Assembly (NCBI GenBank): GCA_035540675.1
Contig: DATLGB010000072.1
Coordinates: 1-15,522, forward strand
Reading direction: 5' to 3'
DNA: 15,522 nucleotides
DNA from: DATLGB01 sp035540675
Lineage (GTDB): Bacteria > Actinomycetota > Thermoleophilia > Solirubrobacterales > Solirubrobacteraceae
In this document: positions 1-6,413 of the stretch, piece by piece
Layout: the number at the start of each line of letters is the position of its first letter
Numbering within the stretch: position 1 is the first letter of the stretch
Notes under the pieces: generated by a model
What the model was told of the DNA's origin: nothing
The model's input: only the letters and a program-made list of their open reading frames with translations
Databases searched by the model: none
Translations under genes and position numbers: made by a program

Positions 1-35
1 TGCGGGGAGTTCGTGAGGTCGACCCAGACGCGCAC
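1..35 (-). CDS. N-terminus of a DUF354-like protein (partial)
   Basis: Only the first eleven codons lie in the window, reading leftward from a GTG at 35-33 and running off the left edge. They encode MRVWVDLTNSP. From memory, this matches the characteristic opening of DUF354 proteins (MKxWIDLTNSPH), a family with a glycosyltransferase-like fold found in archaea and some bacteria and often near cell-surface polysaccharide genes. An in-frame TAG lies five codons upstream (50-48), so this GTG is the only usable start nearby. A TAGGGT box nine bases before the GTG could be a -10 element for a leaderless transcript. The identification rests on one short motif, so it is a reasonable guess rather than proof. 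Confidence 0.55.
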   Translation of the reverse strand, partial: MRVWVDLTNSP

Positions 36-190
36 CGCGCGCGCACCCTAGCCGCCGTCCGCGTGCCGTACGCGCCCGCGCCGACCCGCCGCCTACCGCC
101 CACGGCGCCGCCGGGCGGCGGCGGCAGCCCCCGCCGGCCCCGGCGGCGGGGTTACCGTCGGCCGCCCGCGGGAAGGCTCCGAACGAGCGC
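36..190. promoter_or_regulatory. Divergent intergenic region with GC-rich hairpin
   Basis: This gap separates the leftward DUF354-like gene from the rightward STAS gene, so it should carry both promoters. The leftward one may be TAGGGT (50-45), nine bases before the GTG. On the rightward side a TACCGT (153-158) fits the TANNNT -10 pattern, 32 bases before the STAS start, but no convincing -35 is visible. A GC-rich inverted repeat (128-136 pairing with 141-150, one base bulged at 147, loop 137-140) lies just before it. No open reading frame here looks coding. Confidence 0.35.
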
Positions 191-673
191 ATGTTCACGT
201 CGCAGCGACTCCGAGCCGTCGTGCCGCCGGGCGAGGTCGCCGTCCGCGAGCAGCGCATCGACGACGCCGTGCACCAGGTGGCGGTCCGCGGCTCGCTGCG
301 ACCGGAGAAGGTGGGCGAGGTCGCGCGCCGGCTCGACGGCGCGCTCGCGAGCGGCGCGCGCTGGCTGATCGTCGACCTGACGGACGCGCGGCCGGTCGCC
401 GATCCGATGATCGCCGCCCTGCTGGCGGCCGCGCGCGAGTGCCGGGCGCGCCGCGGCGAGCTGATCGTCGCCGGCGCCGCTCCCGACGTGGAGGCGCGCA
501 TCCGCGCGCACGAGGTCGCCCACCAGCCGGCCCTGGCCGCCGGGGCCGAGCAGGCGCTGGCGATCCTCAAGCTGCTGCGGCCCCGGACGCGGGTGCCGCG
601 CGCCGGCGACGGGGCGCGGCGCAGGATCACGCCGCCGACGCTGCGGCGGATCGAGCCGCGGACGCTGAATTAG
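191..673 (+). CDS. STAS-domain protein, anti-sigma antagonist-like
   Basis: A 160-residue soluble protein with a STAS fold pattern at about residues 18-127: a beta strand (HQVAVRG), an amphipathic helix (VGEVARRLDGAL), a strand ending in a central Asp motif (LIVDLTDARPVADPM), a helix rich in Ala/Leu, and a final strand and helix ending AEQALAIL. STAS proteins of this kind usually bind anti-sigma kinases and are switched by phosphorylation of a Ser after the conserved Asp. Here the Asp (D71) is followed by Pro-Met instead of Ser, so ordinary SpoIIAA-type phosphoregulation looks impossible. The last ~30 residues are basic and Arg/Pro-rich, probably a flexible tail. The ATG has no good ribosome-binding site; GGAAGG lies 15 bases upstream. 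The gene stands 38 bases before dedA. The partner and target are unknown. Confidence 0.65.
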   Translation: MFTSQRLRAVVPPGEVAVREQRIDDAVHQVAVRGSLRPEKVGEVARRLDGALASGARWLIVDLTDARPVADPMIAALLAAARECRARRGELIVAGAAPDVEARIRAHEVAHQPALAAGAEQALAILKLLRPRTRVPRAGDGARRRITPPTLRRIEPRTLN

Positions 674-695
674 CCGCCACTCAGCACGGTCGCAC

Positions 696-701
696 TAGGC
701 T
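696..701 (+). promoter_or_regulatory. Putative -10 box of a leaderless dedA promoter
   Basis: TAGGCT matches the TANNNT -10 pattern and lies ten bases before the dedA ATG. No Shine-Dalgarno sequence is present between it and the start, and no clear -35 is seen. The same arrangement recurs at several other starts in this window, which is the main reason to list it. Confidence 0.4.
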
Positions 702-711
702 GGCCCGCCGC

Positions 712-1353
712 ATGGACCCAGTGCTGCTCGCCTCCCTCACCGACCCGATCGTCAACTTCGCCGTCGACGTCATCGACAAGCTGGGGCTGCCCGGGATCTT
801 CATCCTGATGGTGCTCGAGAGCGCCTGCATCCCCATTCCGTCCGAGACCACGTTCCTGTTCGCGGGCTTCAACGTGGCCGAGGGCGACTACTCGATGTTC
901 GCCGTCGTGGCCACGGGCGTGGCCGCCAACACGATCGGGTCGTGGCTGGCGTACTGGGTCGGCTACTACGGCCGCGTCGACCTGCTCGAGAAGCACGGCA
1001 AGAAGCTGCACATCAAGCCGTCCCACCTCAAGTGGGCCGACGACTGGTTCGAGCGCTACGGCGCCGCGACCGTCTTCTTCACCCGCATGATGCCGATCAT
1101 CCGCACCTTCATCTCGCTGCCGGCCGGGGTGGCGCGGATGCCGTTCTGGAAGTTCACCTTCCTCACCGCGGCGGGCTGCGTCCCCTGGATCTTCATGCTC
1201 ACCTTCATCGGCCGCGAGGCCGGGGACCGCTGGGAGTCCTGGAAGGACAGCCTCCACTACATCGACTACGCGGTCGCCGCCTGCATCGTGATCGGCGGCA
1301 TCTACCTGCTGGTGCGCGCGCGGCGGCGACGGCGCGCCAATGCCGCCGCCTGA
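712..1353 (+). CDS. DedA family membrane protein, probable polyprenyl-phosphate transporter
   Basis: A 213-residue integral membrane protein of the DedA/SNARE-associated family. Diagnostic features are visible: E36 followed by PIPSE at 41-45, a Gly-rich membrane segment (about 65-85), and the F-x-R-x-x-P-x-x-R motif with R125 and R131, whose spacing matches the essential arginines of E. coli YqjA. A re-entrant or helical segment (132-166) and a last membrane helix (about 184-201) precede a basic tail (RARRRRR). DedA proteins have been shown to flip undecaprenyl phosphate back across the membrane. The gene immediately downstream, overlapping by 14 bases, looks like undecaprenyl-diphosphatase, which makes a lipid-carrier recycling role likely here. 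I chose the ATG at 712 because the family homology begins at once after it; the open frame extends further upstream but only as a shadow of the STAS gene. Confidence 0.88.
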   Translation: MDPVLLASLTDPIVNFAVDVIDKLGLPGIFILMVLESACIPIPSETTFLFAGFNVAEGDYSMFAVVATGVAANTIGSWLAYWVGYYGRVDLLEKHGKKLHIKPSHLKWADDWFERYGAATVFFTRMMPIIRTFISLPAGVARMPFWKFTFLTAAGCVPWIFMLTFIGREAGDRWESWKDSLHYIDYAVAACIVIGGIYLLVRARRRRRANAAA

Positions 1354-2050
1354 CGCGGTCGTCGCGCTGCTGCACGGGGCGGCCGAGCTGCTGCCCGTCT
1401 CCTCGTCCGCGCACGCGGCGCTGCTCGGCGGCGGCGAGGCCGACGACGCGGCGCTGCACGCGGGGCCGCTCGCCGCGCTGCTGCTCGGCCGCCGGGGCGA
1501 GGCCCGCGAGGTGCTGCGGCGCCTCGACCGCCGCCGGCTGGCCGTGCACGTGCTGGCGGGCGGGATCCCGTCCGCGGCCGGGCTGGTGCTCGAGGGGCGC
1601 CGGCCCGATGGCCCGCGGGCGCTGGCGGCCGGCCTGCTGGCGGGCGCGGCGCTGCTGGCCTGCGCCGACGGACGCAACGGCACGCGCTCGCGCTGGGACG
1701 CCGGAGCGGCGGACGGCGCGTGGCTCGGGCTCGCGCAGGCCGCGGCGCTCGTGCCCGGCGTCTCGCGAAACGGGGCGACCCTGGCCGTCGCGCGCTGGCG
1801 CGGCTTCGCGCCGCAGGAGGCCAACCCGCTCTCGCGCGAGGTCGGCGTGCCGGTGACCGCGGGCGCCATCGCCCTGCGCCGCCTGCGCACGGGCCGCGGC
1901 CCGGGAGCGGCCGTCACCGCGGCGTCGTTCGCCGGCGCGGCCGCCGCGCTGCCGCTGCTGAAGCGCGTGGACCGCGGCGGGCCGCTGTGGCCGTGGGCGG
2001 CCTACCGGGCGGGGCTGGCGCTGGCGCTGGTGAGACAATCCCGCCGATGA
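1340..2050 (+). CDS. uppP: UppP/BacA-like undecaprenyl-diphosphatase, shortened and divergent
   Basis: A 236-residue membrane protein recognisable as UppP by ordered motifs: AELLPVSSSAH (15-25), ALHAGPLAALL (38-48), PGVSRNGAT (139-147, with the catalytic-type R143) and an EAN...VPVTAGA segment (160-176). UppP removes one phosphate from undecaprenyl diphosphate on the outer face of the membrane, regenerating the carrier for peptidoglycan synthesis. Oddities: it is about 30-40 residues shorter than usual; the first Glu/Gln of the (E/Q)xxxE active-site motif is replaced by H12, leaving only E16; and the Ser of PGxSRSxxT is Asn (N144). The start overlaps the dedA stop by 14 bases and the stop overlaps the purM start by four (ATGA), so the three are probably co-translated. 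It may be a weakly active or specialised paralogue beside a canonical copy elsewhere. Family confidence is high, activity uncertain. Confidence 0.8.
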   Translation: MPPPDAVVALLHGAAELLPVSSSAHAALLGGGEADDAALHAGPLAALLLGRRGEAREVLRRLDRRRLAVHVLAGGIPSAAGLVLEGRRPDGPRALAAGLLAGAALLACADGRNGTRSRWDAGAADGAWLGLAQAAALVPGVSRNGATLAVARWRGFAPQEANPLSREVGVPVTAGAIALRRLRTGRGPGAAVTAASFAGAAAALPLLKRVDRGGPLWPWAAYRAGLALALVRQSRR

Positions 2051-3129
2051 GCCGCCCCGACGCGTACGCCGCCGCCGGCGTCGACACCCGCCAGGCCGAC
2101 GCCGGCGTCGCCGCGATCGTGCGCGCGCTCGGCACGATCGATACGGGCCGGCCGTCGCGGTCCGTCGCGCCGCCCGGCCACTACGCCGCCGTGCTGGAGG
2201 TCGCGCCCAACCTCGGCATCGCGATCGGCACCGACTCGGCCGGCTCGAAGGTGATCGTGGCCGAGCAGACCGGGCGCTTCGACACGATCGGCATCGACTG
2301 CGTCGCGATGAACGTCAACGACGTGATCTGCATCGGCGCCGAGCCGATCGCGCTGGTCGACTACCTGGCCGTCGAGCAGTCCGACCCGGAGGTGCTCGGA
2401 GCGATCGCGGCCGGCCTCGCGCGCGGCGCGCAGGACGCCGGCGTCGAGGTGCCGGGAGGCGAGCTCGCCGTGCTGCCCGAGGTCGTCCGCGGGCACCCGT
2501 CGCCGCACGGCTTCGACATCGTCGGCACCTGCTTCGGCACCGTCGCGCTCGACGCGATGGTCACCGGCGAGCGGCGGCGGCCGGGCGACGCGGTGATCGG
2601 GCTGCCGTCGAGCGGCATCCACTCCAACGGCTACACGCTGGCGCGGCGGGCGCTCGACCCGCTGGGCCTCGACGCGCGGCCCGCAACCCTCGGCGGCGCG
2701 TCGGTGGCCGACGCGCTGCTCGAGCCCACGGTCATCTACGTGCGCGCCGTGCTCGACCTGCTGCGGTCGGGCGTGCCGGTCCACGGGCTGGCGCACATCA
2801 CCGGCGGCGGCGTCCTCAACCTGCTGCGCCTGCCCGGCGACGTCGGCTACGACATCGACGCGCCGCTGGCGGTCCCGCCGGTCTTCGACCTGATCTCCGA
2901 GCGCGAGGAGGTGCCGCCCGAGGAGATGTGGACCATCTTCAACATGGGCTGCGGCTTCGTCGCCGTGGTGCCCGAGGAGCGCTGCGACGAGGCGGTCGCG
3001 ATCCTCGCCGCGCGGCACCCGGGCACCCGCCGGATCGGCACGATCACCGACGCCGCGGGCCGGGTGGAGCTGCCGTCGCTGGGCCTTTCCGGCACCCGCG
3101 ACGGCGGGCTTCAGCGCTTGGCGGGGTAG
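2047..3129 (+). CDS. purM: Phosphoribosylformylglycinamidine cyclo-ligase (AIR synthetase)
   Basis: A 360-residue protein of the PurM/SelD ATP-binding superfamily. PurM closes the imidazole ring of formylglycinamidine ribonucleotide using ATP, giving aminoimidazole ribonucleotide, the fifth step of purine synthesis. Visible signatures in order: YAAAGVD (7-13), GTDSAGSK (61-68, the nucleotide-binding loop, usually GTDGVGTK), the GIDCVAMNVNDV segment (82-93), GGELA (137-141), GIHSNGYTLAR (190-200), HITGGG (250-255) and IFNMGCGF (297-304). Length is normal. The variant wording (CIGAEPIALVDYLAVE) reminded me of archaeal-type and thermophile PurM proteins, which is an impression only. The ATG is within the uppP stop (ATGA). 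A GACAAT seven bases upstream could also serve as a -10 box. Its 3' end overlaps the small convergent gene by 19 bases. Confidence 0.9.
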   Translation: MSRPDAYAAAGVDTRQADAGVAAIVRALGTIDTGRPSRSVAPPGHYAAVLEVAPNLGIAIGTDSAGSKVIVAEQTGRFDTIGIDCVAMNVNDVICIGAEPIALVDYLAVEQSDPEVLGAIAAGLARGAQDAGVEVPGGELAVLPEVVRGHPSPHGFDIVGTCFGTVALDAMVTGERRRPGDAVIGLPSSGIHSNGYTLARRALDPLGLDARPATLGGASVADALLEPTVIYVRAVLDLLRSGVPVHGLAHITGGGVLNLLRLPGDVGYDIDAPLAVPPVFDLISEREEVPPEEMWTIFNMGCGFVAVVPEERCDEAVAILAARHPGTRRIGTITDAAGRVELPSLGLSGTRDGGLQRLAG

Positions 3130-3308
3130 TCGGCCTCCGGCCCGCCCTCGTCGGCGTCCTCGGCGGGCGTCGGGATGAGCGGGTCGTCGGCCGCTCGCTT
3201 CGTCGCCCGCTTGGCGTCGTCGATGTGCTCGTCGAGGGCCTCGTTCGCGTCGGCCAGCTCGTCGGCCTCGCCCTCGCGCCGGTCCGCCAGCTGCTCGTGG
3301 TCGCTCAT
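3111..3308 (-). CDS. Small acidic hypothetical protein
   Basis: A 65-residue, highly charged protein with no membrane segment. Residues 4-40 alternate acidic and basic residues in a heptad-like pattern (QLADRREGEADELADANEAL), suggesting one long helix or a short coiled coil, followed by a disordered acidic Pro-rich tail. I recall similar short proteins beginning MSD-x-EQ-x-A in many actinobacteria, of unknown function. It is convergent with purM, overlapping its end by 19 bases, and divergent from the FHA gene. Upstream of the ATG there is no Shine-Dalgarno sequence, but TATCCG lies seven bases before it and may be a -10 box. Its frame differs from purM and its composition is plausible for a real protein. 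Confidence 0.6.
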   Translation of the reverse strand: MSDHEQLADRREGEADELADANEALDEHIDDAKRATKRAADDPLIPTPAEDADEGGPEADYPAKR

Positions 3309-3358
3309 GCGCTGCCGGATACCCGCGCCCGCCGGCTTGTAGCCTCGCCGGCGATCCG
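3309..3358. promoter_or_regulatory. Divergent promoter region for the small protein and the FHA gene
   Basis: These 50 bases lie between two divergent starts and must hold any separate promoters. Leftward, TATCCG (3321-3316) is seven bases from the ATG. Rightward, TAGCCT (3340-3345) is 13 bases from the FHA ATG. Neither start has a clear ribosome-binding site. No -35 boxes are convincing. Confidence 0.35.
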
Positions 3359-4015
3359 ATGAGCCGCACCGACGCGACAGGGGGACGGGCCGCGGTCGCC
3401 GAAGCCGAGCGGCGCGGCGTGCCGTTCCTCGAGCTGCGCGACGGCGAGGGCGAGTTGCGGGTGATCGTCCTCGAGCGGGGCGGATACGCGCTCGGGCGCC
3501 GCGAGGAGGCGGACATCGCGCTGCCGTGGGACCCGGAGGTGTCGCGGCTGCACGCGCAGCTCGAGCGCGTCGCCGGCGAGTGGACGATCTGCGACGACGG
3601 CCTCTCGCAGAACGGGACGTTCGTCAACGAGATGCGGGTGCCGGCGCGCCGGCGCCTCGCCGACGGCGATCTCGTCCGGCTCGGCCGGACCGCGATCACC
3701 TTCCGCGACCCGGCCGCGCGCCGGGGCTCGGTGACGCTGCTTCCCGGCGAGCTCACGGCGGCGGTCGCGCTGTCCGAGCAGCAGCACGCGATCCTGCGCG
3801 CGCTGTGCCGGCCGCTGCGCGTGGGACTGCCCGCCGCGACCGACGCCGAGATCGCGGTCGCCGTGGCCGTGCCGGAGGACGTGGTGGCGACGGAGCTGCG
3901 CTCCCTCTACGGCGCGTTCGGCCTCGAGCAGCTGTCGCTCGAACAGGCGCGCGCCGCGGTCGCCGAGGGCGCGCTCACGAGCGGCCTCGTGTCTTTTGAC
4001 GAACCGTCGACGTAG
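3359..4015 (+). CDS. FHA-domain protein with C-terminal helical, possible winged-helix domain
   Basis: A 218-residue cytoplasmic protein. Residues ~22-118 form a forkhead-associated domain with the phospho-threonine-binding residues present: GR at 46-47, SRLHA at 62-66 and NGTFVN at 85-90. FHA domains bind phospho-threonine peptides made by Ser/Thr kinases such as the two in this window. After a short linker, residues ~137-205 (SEQQHAILRALCRP ... DAEIAVAVAVPEDVVATELRSLYGAFGL) resemble the helix-turn-helix pattern of a LuxR or winged-helix type unit: a helix, a segment typical of 'is this element present' HTH proteins, then a putative recognition helix. That suggests a phospho-dependent DNA-binding or scaffolding role, which is inference. 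The start at 3359 gives the full FHA domain; the frame has no better upstream start. Confidence 0.8.
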   Translation: MSRTDATGGRAAVAEAERRGVPFLELRDGEGELRVIVLERGGYALGRREEADIALPWDPEVSRLHAQLERVAGEWTICDDGLSQNGTFVNEMRVPARRRLADGDLVRLGRTAITFRDPAARRGSVTLLPGELTAAVALSEQQHAILRALCRPLRVGLPAATDAEIAVAVAVPEDVVATELRSLYGAFGLEQLSLEQARAAVAEGALTSGLVSFDEPST

Positions 4016-4050
4016 AGCAAGTCCCCGGCCCTCGCCGCGTTGAGGTACGC

Positions 4051-5736
4051 ATGTCGTACCTCGCTCCCCGCCTCGCCTTCGCCTGCCTGCTCCTGCTCGT
4101 CGCCGCCGCCGGTCCCGCCCGCGCGCAGAGCCTCGAGACCGAGATGCTGGGCACGGACAACTTCTCGCACGTCACGAACCTCCAGTACGAGCAGCGCTAT
4201 GACTCCGGCGGCAACCACGGGTCGGACATCGAGTTCTTCGACATCACCGTGGACACGGCCGCCGGCACGCCTCCGCCGGCCGCGGCGCCGGTCGGGAAGG
4301 TCAAGGGCCGCAAGACGTCCAGGGCCGCCCGCCGCGCCGCAGCCCGCGCGCGCAAGGCGTACGCGCGCTGCGCCAAGCAGGCGCGCCGCAAGAAGGGCGC
4401 CAAGCGCCGCGCGGCGCTGCGCAAGTGCCGCAAGCAGCGCGCCCGCGCCCTGACGCGCGCCCGCCGCGCCGCCGCCGACGTGGATCCGACCGCGGCCGGC
4501 GTCCAGCGCACCTTCGCCTTCGCCGGCACGTACTACAACGGCCTGCAGATCGTCGACGTCTCCGACCCGGAGACGCCGCGCATCGTCGCCAACTACGACT
4601 GCGCGATCGCGCAGGGCGACGTCCAGGTGTTCCGCCGCGACGACCTCGGCGGCCGCGTGTTCGTCGGCTACGGCGCCGACGACCCGTACTCCAACAACAC
4701 GGAGAGCGCCTGCTACCAGGAGGCGGCCGAGCTCGGCTTCGACACGGAGGAGAACGGCAACTCCGGCACCTTCATCATCGACGTCACCGATCCGCACCGC
4801 CCGCGCACCGTCTCGTTCGTCCCGTTCGAGAAGGGCTCGCACAACCTCACGATCCACCCGAGCGGCAAGTACCTCTACAACTCCAACTCGGACACGATCG
4901 CCACGCTGCAGCCCGGGATCGAGGTGGCCGACATCACCGACCTGTCCCAGCCGAAGGAGGTCGCCGTCGTCCCGCTGGACTACCGGCCGGGCCTGGGCAG
5001 CGAGTCGCATGACATCTCCTTCAGCGCCGACGGCACGCGCGCGTACTCGGCGGCCGTCTCGCAGGGCGTGATCCTCGACACGAGCAACCCGGCGGCGCCG
5101 ACGGTGGTGTCGACGATCTTCGACCCGAGCGTGAACGTCTGGCACCAGGCCGAGGTCGTGCAGGCCAGCGTGCCGGGCGCCGGCGAGCGGACGCTCCTGA
5201 TCGGCGCCGACGAGTTCGCCGGCGCGACGCCGACGGGCCAGTGCCCGAACGGCGGGCTGCACGTCTACGACGTCACCGGCCCGCTCGAGAACGCGCCGGT
5301 CAAGCTCGGCTACTGGAACTTCGACGAGGTGCGCGCGACCGAGGGCGGCGGCGGCTGCACCGCGCACGTGTTCCAGCTCTGGCGCGAGCAGAACATCATG
5401 CTGATCGCCAACTACAACGGCGGCGCGCACGTCCTCGACATCGCCGCCCTGGCCGGCCTCGGCTTCGGCGGCACGGCGACCGCGAACATGGTCGAGCTCG
5501 GCCGCGCCCGCTTCCGCGACTCGAACTTGTGGGCGGTCAAGTCGGCCCGCTTCGACCGCAAGGGCGTTTCCTACCTGTTCGGCAACGACGGCTTCCGCGG
5601 GCTCGACGTCTTCCGCTTCGACGGGGCGAAGCCGTCGCTGGTCAACCGCGGCCGCTGGTACCCGGCGGGCAGCGAGCCGACCGCCGCGCGGCTCGGGGGC
5701 GCGGCCGTCGCGCCGCTGCTGCTGCGGGTCAAGTAG
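4051..5736 (+). CDS. Secreted LVIVD-repeat beta-propeller protein with basic insert
   Basis: A 561-residue exported protein. A typical signal peptide (positive start, hydrophobic 9-20, cleavage near ARAQ-S, residue 26) is followed by repeated propeller-strand motifs: FFDITVD (62-68), NGLQIVDVSDP (163-173), GTFIIDVTDP (239-248), GIEVADITDL (289-298), GVILDTSNP (339-347), GLHVYDVTGP (402-411), GAHVLDIA (458-465) and GLDVFRFDG (517-525). These are LVIVD-type repeats, which form outer-surface beta-propellers of unknown biochemical role. Residues ~83-139 break the first repeat with a very basic Arg/Lys/Ala-rich stretch holding two cysteines (C107, C126). The start is supported by GAGG five bases before the ATG. 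The gene is monocistronic and followed by a strong hairpin. No catalytic motif is visible. Confidence 0.8.
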   Translation: MSYLAPRLAFACLLLLVAAAGPARAQSLETEMLGTDNFSHVTNLQYEQRYDSGGNHGSDIEFFDITVDTAAGTPPPAAAPVGKVKGRKTSRAARRAAARARKAYARCAKQARRKKGAKRRAALRKCRKQRARALTRARRAAADVDPTAAGVQRTFAFAGTYYNGLQIVDVSDPETPRIVANYDCAIAQGDVQVFRRDDLGGRVFVGYGADDPYSNNTESACYQEAAELGFDTEENGNSGTFIIDVTDPHRPRTVSFVPFEKGSHNLTIHPSGKYLYNSNSDTIATLQPGIEVADITDLSQPKEVAVVPLDYRPGLGSESHDISFSADGTRAYSAAVSQGVILDTSNPAAPTVVSTIFDPSVNVWHQAEVVQASVPGAGERTLLIGADEFAGATPTGQCPNGGLHVYDVTGPLENAPVKLGYWNFDEVRATEGGGGCTAHVFQLWREQNIMLIANYNGGAHVLDIAALAGLGFGGTATANMVELGRARFRDSNLWAVKSARFDRKGVSYLFGNDGFRGLDVFRFDGAKPSLVNRGRWYPAGSEPTAARLGGAAVAPLLLRVK

Positions 5737-5744
5737 CGCCTTCA

Positions 5745-5788
5745 GCGCCCGGCCGGTGCTCGCCCGCGGGCGGGCGCCGGCCGGGCGC
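5745..5788. terminator. 12-bp stem hairpin between convergent genes
   Basis: A perfect 12-bp inverted repeat (5745-5756 pairs with 5777-5788) with a 20-base loop that contains its own palindrome. It lies just after the propeller gene stop and just before the folE stop on the other strand, so it can end transcription from both sides. There is no T-run, as is common for high-GC terminators. Confidence 0.65.
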
Positions 5789-5790
5789 GC

Positions 5791-6399
5791 TCACTGGCGC
5801 GCGTCGGTGAGCGCCAGGAACTCCTGCCGCGTGCGCGGGTCGTTGCGAACGTGCCCGCGCAGCGCGGAGGTCGTGGTGCGGGCGCCCGGCTTCTGCACGC
5901 CGCGGATGGTCATGCAGAAGTGCTCGGCGTCGAGGACGACGCCGACGCCGCGCGGCTGCAGCGTCTCCTCGATCCAGTCGGCGATCTGCACGGTCATCCG
6001 CTCCTGGACCTGCAGACGGCGCGCGTACTGCTCGACGACGCGGGCCAGCTTGGACAGGCCGACGATCCGCGCGCCCGGCAGGTACGCGACGTGCGCGACC
6101 CCGACGAACGGGATCAGGTGGTGCTCGCACAGCGAGTGGAACGGGATGCCGCGCGCGACGACGAGCTCGTCGTAGCCCTCGTCGTTCGGGAACGTCGTCG
6201 CCTCGAAGGGGCGCGGGGTGAGCAGCTCGGCGTACGCGGCGGCGACGCGCCGCGGCGTGTCGCGCAGGCTCTCGTCCTCGGCGTCGACACCGAGCGCGAC
6301 CAGCAGGTCGTGCGCGGCGCGGGCGGCCGCGTCGAGATCCACCGGGCCGTCGGCGTCGTGACCGGCCGCGGGGTGCGTTGGCTCGGAGACGTCGGTCAC
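5791..6399 (-). CDS. folE: GTP cyclohydrolase I
   Basis: A 202-residue enzyme that converts GTP to dihydroneopterin triphosphate, the first step of folate (and pterin) synthesis. The zinc ligands of type I enzymes are intact: C91 and H94 in CEHHLIPF and C162 in HFCMTIRGVQ; H93 matches the catalytic His. Further family signatures are RDTPRR (46-51), GLSKLAR (114-120) and RLQVQERMT (128-136). Length is normal and the N-terminal 20 residues are a variable acidic extension. It starts with GTG. The thermonuclease gene ends 12 bases upstream on the same strand, so read-through is possible, but TAACCT eight bases before the GTG suggests a promoter of its own. It ends at a bidirectional hairpin. Confidence 0.95.
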   Translation of the reverse strand: MTDVSEPTHPAAGHDADGPVDLDAAARAAHDLLVALGVDAEDESLRDTPRRVAAAYAELLTPRPFEATTFPNDEGYDELVVARGIPFHSLCEHHLIPFVGVAHVAYLPGARIVGLSKLARVVEQYARRLQVQERMTVQIADWIEETLQPRGVGVVLDAEHFCMTIRGVQKPGARTTTSALRGHVRNDPRTRQEFLALTDARQ

Positions 6400-6407
6400 A
6401 ACGGCTC

Positions 6408-6413
6408 AGGTTA
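6408..6413 (-). promoter_or_regulatory. Putative -10 box of folE, overlapping the upstream stop codon
   Basis: On the minus strand TAACCT (TANNNT) lies eight bases before the folE GTG, and its TAA is also the stop codon of the thermonuclease gene. There is no Shine-Dalgarno sequence, so the transcript could be leaderless. Confidence 0.4.

Noticed and set aside
2002..3756. Long leftward frame opposite purM and the FHA gene
   Set aside because: It is antisense to conserved genes and has shadow-type composition.
3996..4024. TTGACG as a -35 box for the propeller gene
   Set aside because: No matching -10 at the proper spacing. TAGAGC is only 11 bases away, and AAGTCC at 17 is a poor match.
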